Shown here piece by piece: positions 23,845 through 35,800 of a stretch of 64,000 nucleotides of DNA. The stretch's first letter is position 1, and each line of letters begins with the position of its first letter. The notes below the pieces were generated by a model that did no database searches, was not told the origin of the DNA, and saw nothing but the letters and a program-made list of their open reading frames with translations. The DNA comes from Bugula neritina (Eukaryota > Bryozoa > Gymnolaemata > Cheilostomatida > Bugulidae). Made by a program: the position numbers and the translations under genes. Location: positions 32,493,773 through 32,557,772 of the forward strand of contig OZ037766.1 in NCBI GenBank assembly GCA_964035545.1, in the 5' to 3' direction.

Positions 23845-26800
23845 GTATGTATTGCTTGCTGTCTACTTTTCCTCTGCTTCAGTGTCCCTATATCTAGTCA
23901 TATAGAATAATGCATGCCATAATTATGTTTGATATCTTTGCATATATAACCAGTTGCCATAGAAACTAAAAGCTATTATTCAAAAGAGAAGTGCATGTTT
24001 GCATATCAGTGCTAAAACCAATTTTCTCTAATTTTAAGTGTGAATTATGCATATTTTACTAGCAATTTGAAACATTTTCTTCAGCGTATTCCATACACAT
24101 CTTGTTATGTTAACATGCAGCAAGCTTTCTGCTTTATTAAACTTTTTTGTTATCAAAATAAAATCAGAGCTACTGAATAATATAAATTTCTTTAATTTAA
24201 CTTGACGTACGCATGAGGTAGAAATTAGGTCAATTATACATAGGAGTGATGCAATATGTAACTTAACTCTATAAATGAATATGGTGACGTGTTCCTCATG
24301 AATGAATATGGTGACGTGTTCCTCATGAATGAATATGGTGACGTGTTCCTCATGAATGAATTCACACGATGATTTATTTTTCAGGGGCGTCACAGCTTGA
24401 TGTTGCAAGTAAGTAAATAATATGTTGATACTCTAGCTGAGCATTGAAATATAGATGATTAGCAGGCATTCAACACACGCCTGACAATGTGTCACAATAA
24501 ATCATGTTGCAATAGTCAGTAAGAGAATGAGAATAATATTTTTGTGGTGAAATTAAATTACTGGTAGTATATACAAACATCCACTATATCATAATGTTAC
24601 TAACCTATAAAGTCTATCAAAGTAGTATATAAAAAAATTATGTAAAATTTTATATTTATATTTTCAAAAACGTTCTATTGATATGTTTTGAGTTTAGATA
24701 TGATAAATTGATGTTATATTTTATATATTTTGAAACTATTATATAAAAACTATATTGTAAAAACATAATTGGCGTGCAGCTAAAATCATGGTTTAGCCCC
24801 CCCTTTTCTGCCCTTGGAAGAAACTTGTTGGTACGTGAACAAACTCCTTAGCTCTGTGTATATCCTCTCAAGTATAGAACAGAAGTCAAATATACAGGCA
24901 TGTTAAATAAAATACAGGAGAAGATAAATATCTTAGTTTATATAAAAAAGGGTTTCAATGCAGGTATTTCTGGATCAGTGAGTTACAGCAACTATGCTGT
25001 TGGTAACCTGGTTGATGGAGACTATGCGAGCAGTTTCTGCACTAAAGATGTGAGTATATACTAGAGGTCACTGTGTATAGACTAGAGGTCACTGAGTATA
25101 GACTAGAGTTCACTGAGTATACACAGAGAGAAATATTAGTGTTGGAGTGAACATTAGCTGACAACTAAAACCTCTCGTTTTTTGGATCCCTAAATTGACC
25201 AGCAGTGAATAGAAATTAGTGTCAGGTACTGTTCACAGTGAATAGTATGTTAGATCAATGTTGATATAAAGAGTTGTGAAGTTGATTCTTTGTATTTGTC
25301 ACAATGAGCCAAGTTATGTTCAATGGTGATCTTATATATGTTCAATGGTGAGCTTATATATGTTCAATGGTGAGCTTATTTATGCTCAATAGTGATATTA
25401 TATATGTTTAATAGTGATCTTATTTATGTTCAATAGTGATATTATATATGTTCAATGGTGAGCTTATATATGTTCAATAGTGAGCTTATATATATTCAAT
25501 GGTGATCTTATTTATGCTCCATAGTGGTATTATATATGTTGAATGATGATCTTATTTCTGTTCAATGATGATCTTAGATATGCTCAATGCTGAACTAAGT
25601 TATATTCAAAGCTGAACTTATAAATGTTCCATGCTGCTCTAATTTTTGTTGGAAATAAGCTTCTGCAAAAATTATTACTGATCACTCTGAACTAACTTGT
25701 CATAACTTCTAACCGGTATGAGAGTATAGTAATGGGAATTTTATTGTATATGATAGTTGAATATAAGAAATGCAACAAAAAATAACTTCTAAAGATTAAA
25801 ATAAGAAAAAAAACATGAAAATAAACATTTGCAGAATTTTTCTACGACTGTAAATTCAGTTAACTTTTCTCAATATTAGCAGAACCTGTGTGTCATTACA
25901 TTCTTGCTCTGTAGTGTAGCGATAACCAAGCAGTTGTAGTGTGTAATGGTTAGCACTCCGAGTGGTCAGGGAAGCTTGAAGGAGTAGTATAAAAAGGCAG
26001 GTGAGTTCTTGAAAAGTGGGTAAGGTGTAGTGTCGAGAGCATCCAGTGACGCTTGTAATGTAGTGGTGAGTGCGCCTGCTTGCAGGCTGAAGGCCTCAGC
26101 ATGATTCAAAGTTTTGTAACGGTCAAACTTTTTTGTGTGCTCCTATTCAGCCTCTTTGAGTGCATGTTCTTAAAAAATGTTATGGGATCTACAACAAAAG
26201 ATAAAAGTTGGGTAACATTTAAACTGTATTAGTATGAACAGTAAACATTTGGTTAAGATATACAATCATAAGCAGCGTAAATAAATTAAGTTCAACTTTG
26301 AAGAAGCTGAAGTCTAAGGCCAAAACTAATAGTATCAATGATGTTAGCTATGAATCTTTCAGCATATTTTCAGCACCATGGTACCAATCGTTTGACTCTG
26401 AATAACCATACAGGCTTTGGCAAACTTATAATCATTATGTTGCGTAGTGTTTGGGTTAGTTTGAGCTTATCAAAATTTAGTAACAATTTTGGCCATCATT
26501 TTATTTTACTTCTTTCTTAATTACAAATGCAAGAGCTGTTGGGCATAATTAGTTTAGTTAATAGCTTTCTCTGCATTAAAATGATCTTAAAATGTCAGTG
26601 AACCACAACTTAAGCTAGAGTCAGCATTTTATATGGACCCCTCATATTGATATCGAGATAACAGATATTGATAAGTTTCAGTATGTCTATAAATTGAAAA
26701 ACAAATAAAGTACTACCAAGAGAAATGTTGCTACTTAAACATGTTTTTATATTTAATTGTGCTGTGCAAAGATAAATAAAAGAATAAACTGGTAGCACGG

Positions 26801-29800
26801 AAGTTAATAAATTTTTTTGCCATTTTACCACTAATATTGGCATTTTGGTACTTAGCTATAAAACAAGAAGCTAGCTTGGCAGCTGCTTAAGGCTAATAAC
26901 TACTTGTAGGCTGCTAAACTGCATTATTACCAATACTTCTACAATGGGGGGGGGGGGAATTCAAATTAATGAATTTAGCACAAATTGCTAGAAGGTGAAG
27001 TGGAAATAAAACGCTAAATTTTTTGAAAATAGATTGTTACAGGAAAACTCGTATTAAATTAACATAGGAATAGAGTAGTTTGGGAAATATCAGTCAATGT
27101 GGTCTCTTAAAAATTATAGTTGCACAAATTCAATTATCTGTCTACAGCAATAGTCATACTGTCATTGTGATATCAAATGACAGCGTTAAGCAAATGATTG
27201 AGCTTACCTTTTGCTGCAATGACAACTTCAGTTCCTAACTCTGAAAGAAAGTGATCATCTTCTATCTCTGAGAGGTAGCTGCAATCTTTACCCATGTGAT
27301 GAAATGATTCAATGTTTTCCATGTTGTGAGGTTGTTTGGAAGCACAAATTCACTGAATCTCAAAGCACAACCTCTTAGTCTGAGCCTCTGGTGTTCACTA
27401 TGCCGGCAGAATATTTCTTCTGTCAATAGCCGTGACTGAAAACTATGTGCTGTTATGTAATAACCTTTGTTTTGCGCTTTCGATGCTTGGTAAGCCAGTT
27501 TCTTGCCTTTGAATTACAATTTAAATATTTCCTTACTATAGCTCTGTTATGCAACATCTTCTTTTGTTCCGCCAGGTAGTTTACACAAGTTACTTAGGCT
27601 TTTGAAGTGGCTCACCTGATCCACAATTGACTATTCAGTAGCTTGTTTCATTGTTAATTTTAGGCTTCTTGTTTGAAACACATTTGCTGATAACTGAGTA
27701 CATTGGAGTTTAATGGTGCATCTCCCTGATTTCTCTTTTACACACATTTTAAATTAGTTGGCTTTCCTTTCCATGAATGAAATTGACTAGTGAAGCCTAA
27801 ACTACCCATGCAAGAGATATGTGCAGTTGAAATTTTTTGTTGATAAATTCAACTTAAGTCTTTGATAAACGGAGTGGGGCAATGTTTAATAGTAGTCTGG
27901 TAACAAGCTATTTGAAAATGTTTTGGGTTCAAAAAAATTTTGAAATCATAAAAAGCTAGTAGGTTGAAGGAGTTTCATTCCACTTATATGCTCCCTAGTT
28001 AGGCTGTATTTTTTGTTTTGGTACTAAGTTTTATATACCTATATACCCTTATATAACTTTCATATGAATCGCTAAACATAAAATAACCATTAATATGATA
28101 TATTTGCAACAATATTTAAATTTTCCCAAATTTGTGTTGAAAAAAAGCATTAAATGCATTAATAATAACATTTTTTCAAAAAACAAAAAAATATAGAAAA
28201 TGCAAAATTAATAGGGTATGCAGAGCAAAGAAATTTTATTTGTGCGCCAATTATAAAAAGCAATTGACTCAAATTTATTTAAATACACATATATTTCAAT
28301 GGTATTCAAATAAATTGCACGTAAAATGTATAAATAGCATCTAACTGGGAAGCACCAATTGAAATGACCCAAATGTAAGGTTCAACTCTATCCTAGCTTC
28401 CTATAAAGGTTTGTGATCATCATTAGTGCACATGTGAACGAATAATGTTGTTAGGTGAACAACTGCCGATTGTTCCATAATTCTTTTGTAAATTAAATTT
28501 TGCTTGAACATATGTAGTTGTAGCATTGATCTCACTTTCTGCTCCTATCAACTACTGTTTAGCTTTATTCAGACCTAGGGATGATGATTACGTAATACTT
28601 GTGAAAAGTAGCGTTGGCTTAACAACTAAGTGGTTTCAGAGCTACTACAAAATATTTTTCAGCTTACACTAATCGGATTAATTTTCAATTTCATTAAAAT
28701 AAGTGCAGGTCTAACAACTATTAGAGGTGTGGTGCAGGCTATACCGACAATAAAAGGCTCTTTGAACAACTTTAGTGCAAGCGCTGCACTAATATTTCTC
28801 TCTGTGTAGACTAGAGTTCACTGTGACATAGAAAATATAAGATAATGCAACTTCATTAACTAGTTAAATAACACCTTTTTACATGTGCTTTAAAACTTTC
28901 AATTTTTTCACTGATTATAAATTCTGTAATGTTTCTTGTTTCACGTTTGGTTGCAATATGTCTGCTGTTTGTTATCTTGCTCAGGATGATGGTCGCTATG
29001 CACTAATGGACTTAGGAGATCTGTATGATGTAACAGAGATATGGCTATGGGGAAGAGATGAGAATTCAAGCTTCTACTGTAGGTTTAACTCATTGCTCAA
29101 GTTTTTAGTCATGAAATATCAATTTTCTTATAGTAAAACACACTCATAGCTTTGAAAGTAAAATATCATCAAAACAAAAGTTTCAATAATGCATGCTATT
29201 GTGTAAAAAGTAAAAACTTGTAGATTAATTCAATAAATATTATATGACTTTTTTATATGCTATTATTTTACTCTATAGCTAGATTTTAAATTTTTAATGA
29301 TGCGAAGTCAGCCAGCTCAGCTAAACTAAAAAAGCTAAAGAATGTTTAAGTGAATACAAATAATTTAATTTATCAATAAATACTTGTACAAAATTTCTGG
29401 TGTCCTGAAAGATAAAGATTATTGAGACATCAATTAAATATATAGCACCAAAGTGTAAGACTAGTAACTAGGACTTAATAACTAACATGCCAGAGGCTTA
29501 AAGACTGCATGCCTGTTAAAGTAATTTAGGCTGTAAAATTATGCCAAACATTCTCAATTCCTTATATTTTTCTAGTAAATCAGATGCAAAATATGAAGAT
29601 AACGGTGGCCACGACAGAGTCAGCTATAGATGATGATGACTCACTGTGTGTCTACAGAGATGGTGCTCCTGCTGCCGGGGAGAATAGACCAGAAGTATTC
29701 ACATGTACCAACTCTATGATTGGACGATATGTCAAAGTCAGCATGGTTGATGTCAGCACTATAAACCAGTTTCTCTGCATGAATGCAGTTGAGGTTTACG

Positions 29801-32800
29801 GAGCAGAATATTCAGGTAAATAAATTAATTATAAACTGTTGGTTATATATTACAAGTCTGTTATATATGTAGTTGTCTACCCTTTGCAGGTTACATGCTC
29901 TACAGGCTATACAGTCGCAGTTGCAAGCTATTAGCAAAGATAATGAAGTAATCGCTTTTAAATCTGTTTTCATGTCTTATATTTAATTATAAAATTTATA
30001 ATTAGAAATATTTCCATAAAAAAGCTAAATTAGTAAACTATTGTTTCAATTACCTCATACACTATCAGGAGTAAGTGCAAGGTTCTATAAAGGTGTTTGG
30101 ACCAGAAGTGTAAGTACTTTAACAAATATTTTTATACAACTTTATTGTTATAACTTGAAGAAAGGCAAAGCAAAAACTCTGTTTACATAATTGGCAATCT
30201 GCCCATATATCACATTTGTGTCACGTACTTGTATGCTGAGCCTTTCATATAGTTAAGGATTATCTTCTCCAATCTTATTACTTTTGAATACTAAATTGAT
30301 TTAATTTTAATTAAATTCAGCAACTAATAAAATACCATATTGCATACGGTAATTTTTATTTTTATTTGTAGGGCCAGCCCAGCTGAACACTACAGGTATT
30401 ATTTACAATGTCATGTATTTGGTGCATTTTACTTCTATTTAGCTGTATAATATAGACAAGCATATTCAGTTTAATAGAGCGAATTTTTCCTTTGCAGGTC
30501 TTTCTTTATATTAGCTAATTTTATAAAAAAAAGGTCAATTGAGCCATTTTTAGCAAAATTTATTTGCTGTTGTAGCTAATAATGATAAAATTAATATTTG
30601 CATGCATACTTAGCAATGATAATATGAAAAATATGATGTATCATAAAAATGAGATTATATATCAGGTATTTTGAAGTTATTTAATAATTGCTAGCCTCGT
30701 GTTTGCAGAGGTAACTGAAAGCTCCACAAAGTATTCCAACTATGCGGCAGAAAATCTACTAGATGGTGACTACAGCAGTGACTTCTGTACACAAGATGTA
30801 AGTATGATTTATGGAACTAGCATTTTTACAGTTGTCAAATCTCTATATAACATTGCACTATAACATTGCTATAACATTACTATAACATTGCTATAACAGC
30901 GCTATAACATTGCTATAACATTGCTATAACAGCGCTATAACATTGCTATAACATTGCTATAACATTGCTATAACATCGCTATAACATCGCTATAACATCG
31001 CTATAACATTGCTATATAACAGCACTATAACAGCGCTATAACATTGCTATAACATTGCTATAACATTGCTATAACAGCGCTATAACAGCGCTATAACAGC
31101 GCTATAACATTGCTATAACATTGCTATAACATCGCTATAACATTTTATAAGTGACATAATATAGAGGTTCATCACTTTCCAGGACTCTGGCCGATATGCA
31201 GTGATAGATCTCGGAGATGTTTATGAAGTGACAGAGCTATGGGTTTGGGGCAGAGATGAGACATCCAGCTTTTATTGTACGTATATACTATACATTCCTG
31301 AATTATCTCTATGTAATTAAAACTGAATTTATTTAGGTCAGATGTGTAAGTATGCACATTCATTCAATATGTGTATGGCTATATAACTTGTACACAAACT
31401 CACTGCTATGCATGCAAGTATAATGACTATAAATTATTTGGGAGACAAAAAACATTATATTATTAGCAGTATACATAAAACTCTTACGTATCAAAAGAAG
31501 CTATACATTACTTAGCTCCTTTATTTATAAATTAAGCTCGATATATTATGTTAAGAACTTTGTTAAATAACTAATAACTTACTTTTTACTCATAAAGTAC
31601 TTCGTGATAAAGAAAATTTTTGGTTCAATACAATAAGTTATTTTTACTGCCGATAAAATTATTTTGAAACTAAATGGTGATGCCCCACTGCACTGGCATG
31701 GTACATCTTATTAGGTTGTGAAAGTATATTAGTCAATTATTTCAATGAAAAAAATTTATTCTTGTCTATTCTTATAATATATGGTAAAATTTATGTTGTT
31801 AGTTTTATTATTTATAAAACATTGTTTATTTCATTAACTGAAAGAAAACATGCTTTGTAAAATTATTTTGCAAAATTCTCTTAATTTAAACGTAGCTTTT
31901 AATAAATAAAAATATTTATTATTATCCTCGAACTAATATTATAAACTAATTGCTTAAGAAGCTCCTAATGCAATATTAACTTATAATAAATATGCACACT
32001 TTATATAGTACTTTTCATTAATTGATGAATGACTTTTTACCTGTTGCTGTCTAGTAAACCAGATGCAGAATATGAAGATAACGGTGGCCAAGTTGGAGTC
32101 AGCTATAGATGATGATGACTCACTGTGTGTCTACAGAGATGGTGTTCCTGCTGCCGGGGAGAATAGACCAGAAGTATTCACATGTACCAGCTCTATGATT
32201 GGACGATATGTCAAAGTCAGCATGGTTTATGTCCAATCAGGACAGTTTTTCTGTTTGACAGAAGTAGAAGTGTTTGGGTACAACTATGAGGGTGAGTTAT
32301 GTCTAGTCTAAATGTAAGGCATATGTTGACAGATTAGCTGTTAAATAACCTCTATTGCAAATTACCTTTTTGCTAAAAGGAAGCTGAGAAATACTTATAG
32401 ATAAAACCTTAGCGTAATGCTATTTAAGATGTTATAATATAGCTCTGTAAAATGTTTCACCCATGGATAGTGTAATATATTATCATAATTGTTATGTTTA
32501 TTTTCAGGTCCTGATATGATTGTAATTGCTGGTAAGTAAATAATTTCCCTATTAAGTCATTGCATAACGATATTCTAAATATAATAACTGTTCATTATTA
32601 TATAACATTCTATAGAATGTTATATAATAATAAACAGTTATTATTTACTGAAGAAATAGCTAAAACATGCTATCATAACTGTTATATATATATAACAGTT
32701 ATGATAGCATGTTTTAGCTATTTCTTCAGTAAATAAAAATGCATAATTTGCTATATTTCAGCAATATAGCTATGCAGTTTAACCGCATTTTATTTTATGG

Positions 32801-35800
32801 CTTGCATTGAATATAGTACAATCATTAAGTTATAAAAAGAGGATTTTCTTAATGAGTTATATTTCAACAGTTGATATTCTTCTGCTATACAAATACAGTA
32901 GCTTGAAAAGTTTTTTGTAAATCAAATTAAAAGGCTATTTAAATATTAAATTATGATGCAACTAAAATATAGTTATAATATATAATTATGCTACAACTAT
33001 GATATAACTATAATATGATTATGTAACATAGCTATAATATAACTATAATATAATTATAATATAACTATAATACCATATAATATTGTAGACATACCAGACA
33101 GCTCAACTAGCTACATTAACTACGCTGTAACTAATTTATATGACAGAGATTATTCTACTGATTTCTGCACTAAAGATGACGTGAGTAAATTTCAATATTC
33201 TGTTTCTGGAAGTTACTTCTGTCCCAGAAATTTCACAAAATGTGGCATATTACAGCAAATTTTATATTAAATGTTTTTCTTTTGAAAAAATGCAGTCAAA
33301 TATTATTCAAGTATTTTTCAATAAATTAGTTCAGCAAACAAAAAAATCTGTTTGACTATGAGTGCCTAGCAAGGCCAAGTTAGAATTTACATGAAAAATG
33401 ATTTCAGTATTAAAATCCATTTAGAACTTGAAAAAATCAAACTCTTGGCAATTAAAAACACAATTTAATAATATACTGAGTAATATAGACATGCACTATA
33501 TCTCTTTTATTTGACTTTTTATCTAGAACTGTTAAAATCAAACTATATCCTTCATACAACTATATAGAACTATAACTGGAAATATAACTAGTATCTATGC
33601 TACTGGAGCTATAACATATTGTATTGGTAGGAATCTGGAAGATATGCACTGATAGACTTGGGGGACTTCTATAAAGTTGAAGAGCTTTGGCTGTGGGGTA
33701 GAGAAGGCACGTCCAGTTTCTACTGTAAGTCCTGCTAAAACTCAGTCTAAAATACTAAAATAGTTTTATCTATTTAAAAAAAATTTTTTTAACCACATGG
33801 CACCATGGTTCTAAATTTTGAAAATATATTTTAGTTAGAGTTGTTTCATTCACATATTAGTTGAAGTAATAACAAATTGATATAATGAAACTTGCACTAA
33901 AACTCTTCTATTAAATTAAAAAACATCCTGTCATTTTAAACTGCTTATTATAGATCTATTTTTATCTATTCTGAATATAATTATTTTCCATTAATAAAGC
34001 TACAAGACTTTATACTACATTTATTCAACAGTAAATCAGATGCAGAATATGAAGATAACGGTGGCCATGACAGAGTCAGCTATAGATGATGATGACTCAC
34101 TGTGTGTCTACAGAGATGGTGCTCCTGCTGCCGGGGAGAATAGACCAGAAGTATTCACATGTACCAGCTCTATGATTGGACGATATGTCAAAGTCAGCAT
34201 GGTTGATGTCCAATCAGGACAGTTTTTCTGTTTGGTAGAAGTAGAAGTGTTTGGGTACAACTATGAGGGTGAGTTGTGTTTCAGAATAGTCTGAGTTCTT
34301 TGACTAAACATAACATAAGTTCCTGACTTCTGTGTTTTAACTGCGAGTTTAATAGCTTGCTGCTAAACTATAGACATGCTTAAAGCACAATCATTTGCCT
34401 TATATTCAGCACTTTCACTTTTGCTCTGTCATTATAGACAAATAACTTCAATGAGTTCTTTATTAACAAGTTGTGTGGCAGTCTCAGTTTGAAGTTAGGC
34501 TAGTTGTATTTGTCATTGTAAAGATCTATTGTGAAATGCAACCGTGCAGCTGAAATCTTGAATGTTTATATTTATTATATTTCAGGTCCTGCCGAGATTG
34601 CTATATCTGGTGAGTAAGATAACAATTTATTACGTGCTGTGTTGCGCATTATAAATATTTTAAATATAGAGTATAATAGTCTAATGATAAAACTGCTAAA
34701 TGTTTTGCATTTGAAAAAAAAAATTACAAATGAATCTAAAATTCAAGACTTGCAACTTAAAAATCTGATAATTAAGTTGATATAACTGCTGTTGGAAAAA
34801 GAGCTATTCTCATCGATAATAGTTCAATTTGTTGAAGATCATTATAATAGCTGTTGTTATGCATGCAATGTATATTCCGTAGCAAATGACAATTATTTTT
34901 ATAATATGTTGCTATAATAATTTTCACCCTAAATATATCATAATTAAGGTATCAAACTATAGTAGTTCCAGTAATACATATTACCAAAATTACTTAACAG
35001 AAAAAACGTAGTATATATTCTTATTCAGCAGTTAATGTAATATAATTATAATTATAATTATATACCTATACTATATATCTTATATATATAACTACAATAT
35101 ATGTACATATACTATAATTATAATTTAACTATACTATATAAATATATAATACAAATATTATATAACTATAATATAATAATAATATAACTATAATATAACT
35201 ATAAGATAACCATATTATAACTAAATACTATGCATGTTGTAGACATACCAGATAGCTCAACTAGCTACAGTAGCTACGCTGTAACTAATTTATATGACAG
35301 AGATTATTCCACTGACTTCTGCACTAAAGATGACGTGAGTAAATTTCAATATTCTGTTTCTGGAAGTCATTTCTGTTTCAAAGATTTTACAAAATATGGT
35401 GTGTTATAGATTATATTATAAATTTTTTTGGAAATGAAAAATAAAATGACTTCGTTTAAGCATATCTTTTTAATTGTTTTACTAGAAAAGCTCTTTACAT
35501 ATATAGCGATTTCTGTAATGCTGATGCTATAACCACAAAAAATCTTTCTAAGAATTAGAAGTTTTGAATTTTTATTGCTCAGTAAAATTCTAAGAAGTAC
35601 ATCTGTAATAGTAAAATATTTTTGGTTTATATATTAATTACCTAATTTATCTTTGCTGATAATAATAATAACCCCATTATTCTTGTGTAGCCATAAGCAT
35701 CTGGTAGGTAAAATATACAAGTGCTGTTAATGCCACCATTGTTCTCATCTAAAACCGTTAAAATCAAACTCTTTCCTTCATTCTACTGGAACTATAGCAT

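Larger units (their letters stand above)
25122..28806. mobile_element. 3.7-kb element with 20-bp terminal inverted repeats and TA duplication
   Basis: Left end CACAGAGAGAAATATTAGTG (25122-25141) and right end its exact reverse complement (28787-28806), flanked on both sides by TA (25120-25121, 28807-28808) and then by the same minisatellite. TA duplication fits the Tc1/mariner superfamily, but no transposase frame is visible, so this is probably a non-autonomous or decayed copy. The interior holds a 22-bp repeat array, two tRNA-like heads (25930-25980, 26050-26120), a 12-bp G run at 26946-26957 and coding-like segments at 27208-27520 on the minus strand. Confidence 0.8.
24385..29815 (+). other. 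Lectin module 1 (linker, a1, b1, c1)
   Basis: Linker GASQLDVA; a1 encodes SISGSVSYSNYAVGNLVDGD and ASSFCTKD; b1 DDGRYALMDLGDLYDVTEIW and the WGRDENSSFY end; c1 the NQMQNMKITVA core. c1 is the most divergent c exon at its end (STINQFLCMNAVEVYGAEYSG, 240 nt instead of 237). The a1-b1 intron is 3.9 kb because of a TIR element. Confidence 0.85.
32508..34268 (+). other. Lectin module 3 (linker, a3, b3, c3)
   Basis: Linker GPDMIVIA; a3 DIPDSSTSYINYAVTNLYDR...; b3 ESGRYALIDLGDFYKVEELW and GREGTSSFY; c3 ends FFCLVEVEVFGYNYEG. Exons a and b and the adjoining intron starts are almost identical to module 4, so modules 3 and 4 are the most recent duplicate pair. Confidence 0.88.

Noticed and set aside
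24034-24408. Minus-strand 124-codon frame with a repeated EEHVTIFIH motif
   Set aside because: The repeat is the translated 27-bp minisatellite, and the frame covers the first lectin linker exon on the other strand.
25122-28806. A hAT-type assignment for the TIR element
   Set aside because: No 8-bp target duplication is present; the flanks support only TA.
30069-30109. A possible extra 41-nt lectin exon between modules 1 and 2 (GVSARFYKGVWTRS)
   Set aside because: The good donor (GTAAGT) leaves the wrong phase for linker 2; the in-phase alternative (GTGTAA) is weak, and no other module has such an exon.
30852-31150. Regularly spaced repeats as a CRISPR array
   Set aside because: Units are 11 bp and contiguous, without unique spacers, in an intron of a eukaryotic gene. 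The same applies to the other minisatellites.
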